From NCBI GenBank assembly GCA_017590115.1, contig JAGGNK010000002.1, positions 16,859,264-16,923,263 of the forward strand: DNA of 64,000 nt, read 5' to 3'. Made by a program: the position numbers and the translations under genes. Position 1 is the first letter of the stretch; each line of letters begins with the position of its first letter. The notes under the pieces were generated by a model, which saw nothing but the letters and a program-made list of their open reading frames with translations, did no database searches and had not been told where the DNA came from. Origin of the DNA: Montifringilla adamsi (lineage: Eukaryota; Chordata; Aves; Passeriformes; Passeridae). Below, one piece after another: positions 35,980 through 48,400 of the stretch.

Positions 35980-36290
35980 GCTTGGCAGATATATTCAGCA
36001 GAACTGTGTTTTGTGCTGTATTCCTGCAGATGGTTTTATTAGATCGTTAAAAAGTTATATACAAAGGGCAGCATTTCTTACCAAGAAAATGAGATTTTAA
36101 AATAACTCACATTAGTGGTCAGCCCTTGTTATGTATGTTTGAGTTCTAACAGCTGTAATGATTTGTTTTAAAGGAGCCATCTGAACCTGTGCTGATTTTT
36201 AAGCCTTTACTGATTGATTTGACTTGTTTGATGTATTATAAATCACACAGCTATAAAGTCACAGTAAAAATTCCATTAAACTTATGAGGT

Positions 36291-36312
36291 AAAAAAAAAA
36301 AAAAAAAAAAAA
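36291..36312 (+). repeat. A22 tract
   Basis: Uninterrupted A run. On the minus strand it gives a Phe run in the frame 36259-36456. Confidence 0.95.
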
Positions 36313-38302
36313 TCCATAAATAAACCAGTACGAAATGCAAGACAGCAGCAAATGTGCTATTTCTTTTCCTTTTTTAAAATTTAAGTTTACAGCCAAGGCC
36401 ATTTTTATGTGAAAGAAAAACAATGGCAACAAATAAGAGTCTACCAGGAGTCTCACTATGGGGGTGTATTTTATTTCCTGTACTTGAACAATATTTCAGT
36501 TCCCTTCACTGTGCCTCTGAAAAGGCATTTTTTGGTGATTCATGGAACAGAACTGGAATTTGTTTTCAAATTAAAACTCTTGATCAGGAAAACTTGTTAA
36601 AAACACCTAAAAAAGCTGGAAGAGGTAAGGACTTCCCAATATAATCACTCTTGTTTCTAATTCTTCAGTCCCTGTGTTTTCACAGTCTGGTACTGTTTAG
36701 GCTGTTGAACCTCACTCCAGATTCTATTTTCTGTATGATTTCTTGGTGCTCTCTATTATGTGTGGTGAATTATCCCTTTTCACTTTCACATTTAGGCTGA
36801 GTTGATAAATACTGAAGTAATTCTTTAGAAGTGACAGAAATGTTGTGGTTGACATCTCCCAAAGGAAAAAGACCTCATGTTCTCATACTGGATGCCTTAA
36901 AAAGCCAAATTAGTTATTCTGATTTACACAATTTTATCATAACTCTTGCAATTTTTTAAAATAAAAAATAAAACTTAGCCTAAATGTAAATTAAACAGAT
37001 TTTGAATTGAAATAGGGAAATGTTAGAATGTACTTTGTTTCTTTAATTTTATTTTTTATATCTATAAATTCTAGATAAACTCATATTATTCCATTGTGTC
37101 TCAGCATCTTTGTGGACACAATGTATAATATTCAAGGCACAAGATTGGCATTTTGGGATTTATCCTAGCTGTGACAGGGCACATTCTGCTGGTGGGTTAC
37201 ACTGGTTTGAGCTGTGCTTTGGGTCAAAAGTGAAGTGGGGATTTACATGTTAACTGGCTCTTAAAGCATCTTTGAAATATCTTTGGCTGACTTTGATGAT
37301 TCCTGTGCCTGTTTCTCATCAGTGAAATGTGGCTGAAGTTCTGCTGGGTTCCTGTGCTGGCAAAGACCCAGCAATACATTGAGTTATGCTTTAGAGCTAC
37401 ATTTCAGCCCTGTTACATGGGCAGAAATCCTTGGCTCTCCTCACCCTCATTCTGTGACTTGGATTTCTGGTGCTCTTCTGCCCTGGTCCAGTTTGTTTCC
37501 TTCAGAGGAACAGGGTGATCTCCAAAAAATGACAACCCAGTTCTGGCCAAGCATTGAGTGCTGCAAACTCTGCTTCTGGCTCTTGGTGAAGTTGTTTGCA
37601 CATTTGGATGTGCTGCAAGTGTGGAAAAGGGGAGGCATGGCTGGTGTCAAGCCAAAAAAAACCACACAAAGTGCCCCAAATATTGCAAAACAGAGGTTGT
37701 ACTGATGAACTCTGCAGAGGTAAAAACACCTGCTCAAGGTGTGTCCAGTTCACTCCGTTTGCTCTTGGTTCACAGACTTTCTGAAATTTCTCAGTAGCAC
37801 TCTGCCTCCCTCCTCTGCCATAGAATCACCACAGAACCCTCAGAAATCAGCTCCTTTCTCTCCCCTATTGTTTTTCTCTCTTTCTCCCCCATTTCCTTCT
37901 TTCTTATTTAGAGTATTTTCTAACTGTACGAAGCACATCTCATTAATCCTTTATCAGATTCCCTCTGTTGGTCTGTCATTTCATCCCCACTTCACAATCC
38001 TGACATCAAGTGCTGTTCTTGACAGGTTGAACATTTGTTCCAGAAGAAAAACTCGGGTTTATGTTTCTCTTGCATATGCAGAAACCATTTCAATTAGACA
38101 GCAAAGAATATTTTGGTTGTTTTACTCCAAGGAATGACATTCTGGTGTTCTACATATGCACACACAAGATTATTACAAAAGAAAGGATAGTTGGATAGCT
38201 GTACCCTTTAATCACTCAAATCCTCTCTGCAGCCATCAGAACTTTACAGGATGTGATATTTCAAATACTGCTGTGGAAGAAATAGCTGTTATTTCATGCT
38301 CT

Positions 38303-38307
<5 letters not shown>

Positions 38308-38341
<34 letters not shown>
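38308..38341 (+). repeat. T34 tract
   Basis: This is the longest homopolymer of the window, a run of 34 T. Its length makes it unstable in replication and prone to sequencing error. Confidence 0.95.
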
Positions 38342-38342
<1 letters not shown>

Positions 38343-40120
38343 GAAAGAATTTTTTGTATGTCTTTTGTCAGTTAAACTGATAAATAACCAAATGGGAATT
38401 TGAAGGAGCAGTGTGATATTTGTCATGACAAGAAATCTCAGAGAACACCTGGAACTACTTCTGAATGAAAAAAAAAAAATGTTTTATTACTGCTCTTACT
38501 GCTGACTACCCTTCCTTTAATCACTTTATCTGTCCTGTACACTGATGCCTACCTCCTTATCTCATGTTCTTCCGGCAGCTTCTTAGAAACACTTGGGCTT
38601 GTTCAGTGTTCTTCTTTGTTAAATCCATGGGTTTTGCTCATGTCAGCCCCAAACTGCTGCAAGATTAGTGCTCCGAGATTACCAGGAGTCTGTACAGACT
38701 TCTTGACAGGATTAGGAGAGGCCATTGCTGCTTCAGATAATGGTGACAATCCAGAGTGGCGAGGCTGCAAGCAGCAGGGAGGTGCAACCAGAGGGATGCC
38801 AAGATACCCGTGGAGTGTCTGAAAGCAGGGCACAGGAGTGGTGAAGAGAGCACACAGAAACAGCTCAGTGCACCTGCTGACCAGCAGGAGGGAATGTGAT
38901 ACCTGCGTTTATTTCAGCTGCCTGGGCTGCAAGTTATCCCCTCAATATCCATCTGCAGCTTGAAATGCAGTTAAAATTTCCTTGCTGCCCACAGCAGTGC
39001 TTAGATCTCCACGTGCTGGACAATAACAATAACACTCACACGAGGGCCAAAGAACTGCAGAAGAGAAAACTGTGTAAAAAAACCTCTGTGGTGAGATTGT
39101 GACCATTGCTGGGACAGCTGCTGCGTGCCAGAACCTGCTTTGTTTTCTCCAGCAGAGCCTGGGGGCTCTCAGATTTCCAAAGGGAAGAGCAGAATGCAGT
39201 TAAACCTTCTGCACTGGCTTTTGCTGTGGATTGCTGGTGCTGGAATAGCCAGAGCTTTAGGAAGGAGAAGCCAGACTGAGGGAATGCCTCTTGCTGAGCT
39301 GAGCAGAGAATAGCAGCAGAGCTTCTTTCCCTTTGATGTCTGCTGCTTTTGACAGAGTTTCCCAGGTGGCAAGGCTTCTCTCTGGATGAGGGTCCTGTTA
39401 GAAATAGCTCATTCAGGAGACATCAAATAGTTCCCAATTTAGCCTAGTTTAAAGGAGCTCAATATTGAAAGGGAAGCAGACACCACTGAGATACTGGTGA
39501 TAGCAGCAGGTGGGTAAATGTGTGTGGGGTGGGTAAGAAAAGGACCCACTTCAGAATTCGGGGAAAAAAAAAAAAACCAAAAAAACCCCAAAAAACTTTT
39601 GCCAGTTTGGATTAGATACATCCTTTGAAATTGTCACTGAAATTAGAGTTTTACATGCTTGTTAATTGCATGTAAGGAGTAAAACTGGGGAGCTGAGATC
39701 CTTCATTCAGACACAGTAAATGTGGGTATGAAAACATCATTCACAACATGTGGCTCGTGGAAATGTGAAGGAATTTAAAGACTGGGCTTGACAAAGTGAC
39801 TGGATGTGTGCACCTCTCCTGGCTGAAAGCAAGCCCTGAAGGCAGCTCCAGTCTCTGAAAGGCTTTTCCCACCTTGTGGGAAATGAACCTGCAACCTCCC
39901 CCTTTCCTGACACCGCTGACTGTTACCAAACACCCAATTTCAGGATGCCAGCTGGTTGTTCTCTGACTTCAGCCCTTCCCTCATATGTGAATGTGTTGCC
40001 TGTGCAGTGGTGACCTTGAAAAGCCACAATTCCAGGGCTGTTTGTCCAGATCCCAGGAGATGGCTTGGTCTGGTGGGGGTGTCCTGTGGCTGCCCTGGGC
40101 TCCTGGAACGCTCACACCGT

Positions 40121-40141
40121 GCAGGTGATTTATTCACCTGC
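40121..40141. promoter_or_regulatory. Paired E-box palindrome (ZEB/SNAI or bHLH type)
   Basis: Two perfect inverted arms, GCAGGTGA at 40121-40128 and TCACCTGC at 40134-40141, surround a 5-base AT spacer. Each arm holds a CAGGTG/CACCTG E-box. ZEB factors are known to use paired CACCT sites, and SNAI and class I bHLH proteins bind CAGGTG. The palindromic homeodomain-type site ACTAATTAGT follows at 40165-40174. Function as an enhancer is inferred only. Confidence 0.4.
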
Positions 40142-43100
40142 CAAGCTGATGCTTTCATAATGAGACTAATTAGTTTCAAATGTACCTTTGACTTGTGTTC
40201 TGCATCAGAATGGCTTGCTGAAGTGTGAGATGTGCTCCACACACCCAGCGTTTCCAGACCCTGGAATGTTTTCTCTGTACTCTTTCCTATCTATCTCCTT
40301 CAACAGATTTTTAAAGAAGTTAAACATTCTGGGGTTTTAGCAGATTTTAGTATTGCTCAATCTTCTTGATGGACAGATGGCATTTATCTGAATTTACTGT
40401 GACAGAAAAAGATCCCCTTACCTTAAATATTTTCTAGATATTTAAGAATAACCATTAATATAACACCAAGGCTTGATTTTCCCACTGAGCTGAATTTGAA
40501 AAAACTGGGAACACACAGAGGCTGAGCATCCCTGTTTGCACTTTGTGAAGCAGCACTTCAGTGCAGTTTATGCAATGTCAAATGGTTTTTCATTCTGAAT
40601 ATTTTTCATGATTTTTCATATTTTCCTCATTACAACTTCCACAAGTACTTGGAAGATGTTTCTTTTCATGCTAGTCAAACATCCAGCGTGAGATTATAAT
40701 ATCATCTGTCTCTGATTACTATTTTGCCTTTTCCCTTCACTAGAGGATTGTCAAATGGGTGTAGCTGATGATACTTCACAAGCTGACTGAACAAAAAAAG
40801 GCTAATTTTTTCAGCACTTAGAGTATTTGGATTATGTATATGATATAGAAATAAACTTGCAATCTCACATAGAACAGATTTACAATCTGGGCCGCTGCAA
40901 TTAAAGAACAAACTGAATCCAAATCCAAATTAGAAGAATCTGATATAGATATGTGTTTGTGCAGTGAAAAGGAGGGACTTTGGGGTTTTTTTATATTTGT
41001 TTGAGGAAAAAATTAATCTTTTTTACAATGTTTTTAATGGCAGTAATATTGAGATTCTTAATACATTCTGCTGAAAGGCTCAGACCACAAAGTTATTGAG
41101 TGGTTTATGCCTTGCTTGCACTGACATCTCTATGACATGAGCATATCAACTGGAGGCATTGTACACAGAATTGCTCAAGTATCTGATATCACAGCCAAAC
41201 AGAAAAAAAAAATCAAGATAAGGTTGATATTTCCAAGAGTACATTCGGACATATTCCATCTCTCAAGAAGTTTTGAAGGGGTGCTGGAAACACTCTTCTT
41301 TTCATGCATAGTGTTCCAAAAGATTTTTTGGAATATCTGATTATATCCAATGTGAGAGGTTGAAAGTTGTTTGCTGAACATTCTATTAACAAAATATCTT
41401 ATAAAATCATATAAACTCCTGTACAGTGCTCAGCTGAGTAGACTTTGTAGGTACAGTCACAATTTGTGAAATTATCAAGGTGCTCTCCAATTATATTTAG
41501 ACTTTTTTTTTCTCTGTGGGGAAATGGTATTTTCACAGGGTGTCCCTGCTTCCTCTCAGCTTTGTGATTTTGGGACTTGCAAAAAATACAACGCTCTTAA
41601 TAGCATCCAGCAGACTTGATACCCTTGAAAAAGAAGGGATGCAGCACATAGTTTGGATCCACTCCTGGGCAGTAGATGTTTATTAACACCCTCCAGAGAT
41701 CGGCATTTTTTAAAAAATAAAATCCCTGTTTCATGTGTCAGCATATCTGCTACTTTACAAATGCAAATTTTATTTATTAATCTATTTGCATTTGTGATGG
41801 TATGATCTAGATGTATTGAATTTAGAAGTTTGTCTTATTTTTGAAGAATTTATTTATTGCAAACACATTGGATCAAATTTTTTTAGCTTGTGTTTACCCT
41901 TAATTTCACTGTTGATACTTCATCATTCCTAAATGATACAATGGAAATGATGTGTGTTCTCTATAAGAAAGTCTCCCTTTCTCAGTTGCATTTATAAGAG
42001 AATTAAAAAAGGAGTACACATATATAATTTCTATTTCAAACTTGTAGCCTTTGTCTTTTTTTCCTTAGGAGATGTGCTTATGCTTCCTGAACTTAACTGG
42101 AATTTCGTCATTGAATTCAATAATGTGTAATCTTGTTCTTCATTTCTTTTAGAAGTTAGGAGTTCTGTTTGTCCTGGAAGTCTCTCTTGAGAAGGAAAAT
42201 TACTGTCACAGCTACTGGCTGATGGAAGAAAGCCCAGCTTATTGGATTTATTAAAGTATTGTCAGTTGTAGCTCTGAAATAAGAGGAGACACTTAAATGG
42301 ACTCCTGAAAAGTGCATATACAGACTCGCAATCAAAGTGTTTTATTTTTGAATTGTATCCTTTTATTTTACGTGGCTCGCATATTTTCACAGCCCTTGTT
42401 CTGTGAAATCTTCTGCCATGATCAAGTTTTGGCTGCCTGACAGCAGCAGGATTATACCATCCTTTTGTCTGCCTCCAGTTTGTGATCCCTGCGTTTGGCA
42501 GTGACAAAATGAGCATTGACAGGATCACTCTGAGGTGTGGTCCCCCTTTCCTGAGGTGACATTGTCCCCACAGCCCACAAAGTTTTCAGCTTGGAGAGCA
42601 CCCAGCTGTCTCTGTCAGATTTTGGTTCTCTTTGCCTTAAACCTCTGCTGTTGCTTTGGGCAGAGGCTGGAGAGCAGAGTGAATGAACAAATATTGAATT
42701 GCATTTTAACAGCCTCTTCCCAAAGGTTTCTTCATACTTGGTGAAGTATGGGGCCATAAAAGTACCAAGGTAAATTTTTGCTGTCCAGTCAGCGTGACAA
42801 CAAAGACTTTCTGGTTGGAGCTATTTAACATCACTCAAGGCTATTTGTCCTTTTTTTTCTGACATAATTGGTTTGGCTCTGGATAATTACAGATCTAATA
42901 AACTGATCAGGAAACCTTCATATTTTTCAGCAAAATAAAACCTTCACAGATGCAGTGACCTATAGATTCCACTTTGCAAATGTGGCTCTTGGTGGCTGTT
43001 GTGAGTGGTGCTGTTGAAGTCAAACCTGTAAAAGGGAGAAGCCCAGGACCACTTTATCAAAGCAATCTGTAATATTTAGGCAGAATAAATTAGCTGGGCA

Positions 43101-45399
43101 CGAATGAGATCAAAGCCTTAAGTGAGGTTTCGAGGGTGAAGAAAAGGCTGCAGTGGTGAATAGCAATTACTTGTAGTTAATTTAAACTTACTGAAAGATT
43201 TTAAGGATCAAAGTTGGGTCTTTTGAGAAAGGGGATTCATCCAATTTCCTCTACTTATATTTTTCCAACATAAATTAATCTTGATATATTTTATTAGCTT
43301 CTTACTGATTTTTTTCTCTCTTTTTTTAAGAGGAGGAGCACTTAGACTTTTGTCCACTGAAACTCTTCAGCTTTTGCTCATCAAAACCACACCAGGGTTA
43401 CACCCTGGGGTTACTCTGTTGCTGTTTCTGAGTTTCCAGCTCAGGATACGCAGACAATAATGTTTTTCAGTGTATTTCTTATTTATTGCAGTACAAAGGT
43501 ATTTGATCTACCAAGTATGCAACACAGCCAAAATATTAATATTGCATTTTTATTTAATTCCATTACAGTGCTATTCAGCAAATACACATTGGCAAGTTTT
43601 CATTTTGGCTTCTAAAGCTTCAAAAAATGATTGTGGCCATTATATTTTTTACATCTTTTCAAACTATTGTGCAATAGTGATAACAACAAAACAATTTGTC
43701 CGCTACTAATTGGATAATATATGTGAAAAAAGCACATTTTAATGAGTGAATGAGAAATAGAGTTCCTTCTTTGAAACTTATTAGCTAATAATACACCTTC
43801 AACACTAGTATTTGTCAAAAACCTCCAAGAATATTTCCTTTTTAATTTCATGCTTGCGTTTGACAGTTGTGGCAATACCAGTATTTATTATTAGTGCACA
43901 GCTGAATGGCATTTTAAATCAAGTCTATTACAAATTGTCCTGCTCTAAAGTAATAAAATTAATAGCTATGTAGCAAAATAATAAAGCAAAGATTAATCAT
44001 GGATTTCATGGGAATAAAAAGTCTCTTGGAAATTATATTTTCCAGGGATATTTAGCAGTAATGTTGCTTGCCTTAACAATTTATTCTGATAATTAAATAT
44101 ATGTATTACAATTAAAAAAAAAAATACTGTTTAGGAAAATGTTGTCACCAGCCAGCTCTGGTTTTCCTGCTGGTGCCCAGGGACTGGGAGCAGCACCAGT
44201 GCTACAAGGCAAGAACACCCTGACAGAATTCAGCCAAGCAATTGCTTCCACTCTTCTGGCCAAACCTTTAGGCAGCATGAAATGCTCATGTTGATCCCAA
44301 TAAAACCGCCTCCAGTTTGAGCCAAGAAGGAATTTGGCCCTGAGTTTGGAATTTTCATCCATAAAACCTCCCCTCACCCTGCTGCTGTCACCAGCGTTTA
44401 CAGGCACACTTTGTCTTGCTGTTCCCTGATCAGCTGAGGAAAAGCAGAGCTGCAGTGCAGCTGATCTCCTGGGAACAAAGATGTGCATGTTGGGGATTTT
44501 CTTTCCTTCAGAGCACATTAGGAGCACGATTTATATCCCTCCCTTTTGAGATGACAGCTTTTTTAAGCAATCTTCCAAATCATGATATTTTCTCTGATGA
44601 CATCCTGTATACAAAAGCAGACTTGCTGCGGGTACTGGCTGGAAATGTGGGAGAAAAGAAACTTTCCAAATTGACTTTTCTTCCACCTTTTTCTTCCACC
44701 AATTTACTTTAAAGTGCAGAGTCCTGCTCAACATCAAACTGCCCACCAAAGGGTGTCATCTGTAAATTAGGATACTGGAATCCACATAAATATTCAGCTT
44801 TCATTAATGTTCTGCTCCAGGATATTTAAAGAGTAATGGTGTGTAGCCCTCTGGTAATTTTATAGGCCATTTAGTGCTGTGGTGTTGAGGTGTGGAAGAA
44901 ATGTCCTCTAGCGAACAATTTCAGCTTGCATGGGTCTCTGGGAAGCAAAAAGGTACTAATAGCTGCAGTCAGCAAGGTACTGGGATGTTCTTCCAAATCT
45001 GAGGGTATGGTTGGGTAGGAAATTTAATATCCATGAACACTAAAATACAATATAAAAATCTGGAGACCCACGGCAAGGATTTCCCCCGTGGTTTTTGGCT
45101 CGTGAGCAGAGCACATTTTAAACAGCGTCGTCTGCACATGCTGCTGTTTGGAAAGATGTGTCCCATGAAAACAAATCAGATCCCTTCAGTTTGAAAATGC
45201 CAGAGTATTTACTTGCTAAATAAAATATAAAGAAAGCTGTAAATATGCTTCGTTACAACACAGCCTGGTCTTTAGAGGATTTTGAATAGCTGTTGTGCGC
45301 AGTGGAAGACAAATTAATCTCTCTGAATCTCTCTCAGCTGAAACATTCTAATGTTAACTAACAGTTTCTAGTGATCAAAGTGATTTAGTTAAATTATTT

Positions 45400-45413
45400 A
45401 TTTGCATATGCAT
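45400..45413. promoter_or_regulatory. POU-type palindrome
   Basis: ATTTGCATATGCAT contains the octamer ATTTGCAT overlapping an inverted TATGCAT half, preceded by TTAAATTATT. Such overlapping POU half sites can bind POU dimers. The assignment is motif-based only. Confidence 0.3.
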
Positions 45414-45438
45414 TTAAAAGTTTTTATTGTTGTAGCTC

Positions 45439-45476
45439 AAGGGAAGAGAAAGAAAGGGGGAAGGGGAAGAAGAAGG
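45439..45476 (+). repeat. 38-nt pure purine tract
   Basis: From AAGGGAAGAG to GAAGAAGAAGG every base is A or G. Such mixed purine runs can form triplex (H-DNA) structures. It lies about 25 bases after a POU-type motif. Confidence 0.9.
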
Positions 45477-48400
45477 TCTTAAGATAATTACCTGAGATTT
45501 AAGAGCAGCTGGCCCTGCCTTGTCCTACTTTGAGAGATAGACCAGGCAGCTTTGGCCACCAAATCTCATGATTGCCACTTGCTCTTTGTTATAGTTGGAA
45601 TTTGCACTCATCTCTGCCTTTTCTCCTTTAATTAGCAATCAAAATGATCAGGAATGGATAATTTCAATCATTAAAGCCATGCTTGTTGTATCCCACTCTA
45701 ATCAAAATGTTTGTTGGAATGTAAATCTTTATGTTTTCCTGCAGGGCCTTTTGAGGTTCTGTTTATTTTATTGTCTCCTTCCTGCTCTCTGGATTGATCT
45801 CTGTAACAGGAAAATGGTTTGCTTAAAAATCAGATCCAGGTTGTGTTTGGTATGGAAAAGAAATCAGTGGAAGGTTAAGGTTATGGCGCTGCTTTATTTT
45901 CCTCTCCTCTCCCTCCCCAAGTTAATGGGCTGCAATTGCACCTTGGTGCTTTCAGTCCTTGGTGCAGCAGGTTTCTGCCAGGCAGCCCCAGGAAACAAAC
46001 TGATTTATGACAGCTAATTGGGGTGCAAATTTGTTTGCATTGGTGTAGGAAGCCTGGAATCAATATCATACAACAAACAGAGCAACTAAACTATCAATTC
46101 TTATATAGCTCAGCTTCAAAATGTGATAGGCAGTAAGTTTTGTTTAAAAAAACAAAAAATGTGAGCAAAAATAATGCAGGGAGAAAAGTGCCAGTTCTTG
46201 GTATTTACGGCATCATTCCTGTTCTCTTTTTAGTTCTAATTCCTTTGAAACTTAACAGAAAATCTCAGACAAACTCCAAACCTAACAAAATTACCCACAA
46301 CAAAACAAAACATGCAGAAAGCCATTTAGAAAGGTTAAGGCAAATCACTTTTTCTCTTATCACCCTCACCTCTGTGGAGACACTGATTCTCAGAACTCGT
46401 AGGAGGAGTGTTCCATTTTGACTTCCAAAAATTGGGTAAATGTAAACAAAATATTGTTCTGCATATTCTCAGAAAGAAGCATCAATCTGTGAGCTCTGAG
46501 TCTTTACTTTTGTTGTCTTTAGGGTTGCACTTAAAGGATTGCCTTGTCACACCTGTCCAGTAAAATACATATGGGAAAGGCTCCAAAATAGTAATTAAGC
46601 TATTGGTGATTTTATTTCCCTCCTCTTCTGGAACAGAAGATCTCTATTAAAAGATTAGAGCAACTCCACATTTTGAATTTTTTTCAGCCATTTTTCCAAA
46701 GATCAGTCCCACAAAGAATCCCAGAAAATACATTTTATCCACTCATGCAAGTGTCATGTTTGTGTCCAGACTTGAGCGTGTCTGTTCATGCATCCACAGT
46801 CAGTTATCCTCGTGTCTGCAGGATCCTGCAGGAGGAATCCTGAGAACGGGGAGTCTTTGTATGATTATTTATTTGTTTTGATGCTTTTCTACAAAACCAC
46901 ACAATAAACTCAGCATCCTGTACCACTGCAATGTGGTGACAGCAGATAAACTTATTTCAGGTGGCAAGTTACAAATGGCAGTTCTGACTGAAAAGACAAC
47001 TTGAATCTAATAATAAGTATAACTGGTTAATTACATTGCCTCAGGTCTGCTTTATGCCCTTATCAAATATGAACAAGACCTCTCTTCACTGCTCATGAAT
47101 GAAAATGTATTAAACTGCTAATTGTTGCAGTTACTTTTTACAGGAGAATCAGTAAATGAAGTATTCTGAGATTGGTTTCAGGTCTATCCTGTATTATCAT
47201 ATTCTGCAGTGAGGACATCATTATATTAAAAATAGACCATTTTATTGGATTCATTTGCACGTTGCTGTGATTTTTAAAACAGATGAGGTTTGACCTAACT
47301 CTGCTCCCTTTGGATCTGTCCATTATCAATGATGCTGTGAGTCTGTGATTTTATACTTAAATTGCTTTTTATATTTTTCCATTTGTCTGCCACCTAGAGA
47401 AAAAGATAATACATTAAAGTAATTTGTTCTGATAAAATATAGAAATTAAAAACTTGTGGAAAACTTGTGAAAATGTGTTTTCTCAATCTGTAAATTAATT
47501 TAATTTCTGACCTGTCACTTTTGTTTCCAGTTCTGAATTTTTCCTTCTGTCAATTGCTGTCAACTGCTTTTGTGACATTGCCAATTTATTTGCCTTAATG
47601 AAGTCTTTTAAACAGTTTTTCACTACCGGGCAAATCCCAGAGAAGAATTAAAGCCAAGGTCCCCATAGCACAAAAATTAGTGCATGACTTCATGAAAATT
47701 TAACAGGAAATAAATCAGATCTCTGTAGTTTTTGGCTACCTCAGTGGCATTTTTTCCTCTAATTTTCATGATGACTTGTGGTTTCATCCATAAACACTTG
47801 GAAATCAAACCCTCACACTTAGTGTGCTTTGATGTGTCTGAATATTTAATTGTACACAGGGATCCATCCCCGGCACAGTGTAAAAAAAAAAAAAACAAAC
47901 TGCAGGAAAAGAAAAGACAAAGGAAAAAAGTAAAAAAAAAAGAGTAAATTTGACTTTTTTTGCACCTCTAGATCTTAAATTTCACACTGCTTTAATTCTA
48001 TCCTGCCTGTTGTTGAGACTTCAGATCCTTTTTTCTATGTAAATTATCCTACCACTGTGCTTTTCTTCTCTACCTTGGATGTATGAATTCCACATCTTAA
48101 TGTCAGACATACTTATAATTTTCAAATTTTCAAGCATTATTCTCCTTGATTATTTTCAGCATTTTGACTTTTACATGTTTTCTTTTTCCTGCTGTGAGTC
48201 TGGACAGAGTTTTATGAGACAAGTTCTAAAATTTTCTATTTGAATAGCTGTGTAATGATAACTGTAGCAGTTCTCTAATTCAAGCCATCTGCAAAAGTAG
48301 TGTCTCCTTGGAAAAGCATTAACCTCATCTTGAGGAAATAAAGGAATGTTTGTTTTTTGTTTTTTTTCAAAAGGACTCACTTGAAAGCAGAGAAAATGCA

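Larger units (their letters stand above)
34110..40120. other. Noncoding DNA, no gene seen
   Basis: A GC-richer part, 37320-37780, has seven overlapping frames across both strands, none domain-like. An A-rich mixture with C interruptions lies at 39561-39597. The diverged duplication at 35.8 kb and the T34 tract are listed separately. Confidence 0.65.

Noticed and set aside
44093..44527. 144-codon minus-strand frame considered as a gene or retroviral remnant
   Set aside because: No gag, pol or env motif, no LTR at either side, and a low-complexity end from an A run.
45595..46017. 140-codon frame with hydrophobic segments
   Set aside because: Cys/Leu/Phe-rich translation of T-rich DNA imitates membrane segments; no family recognised.
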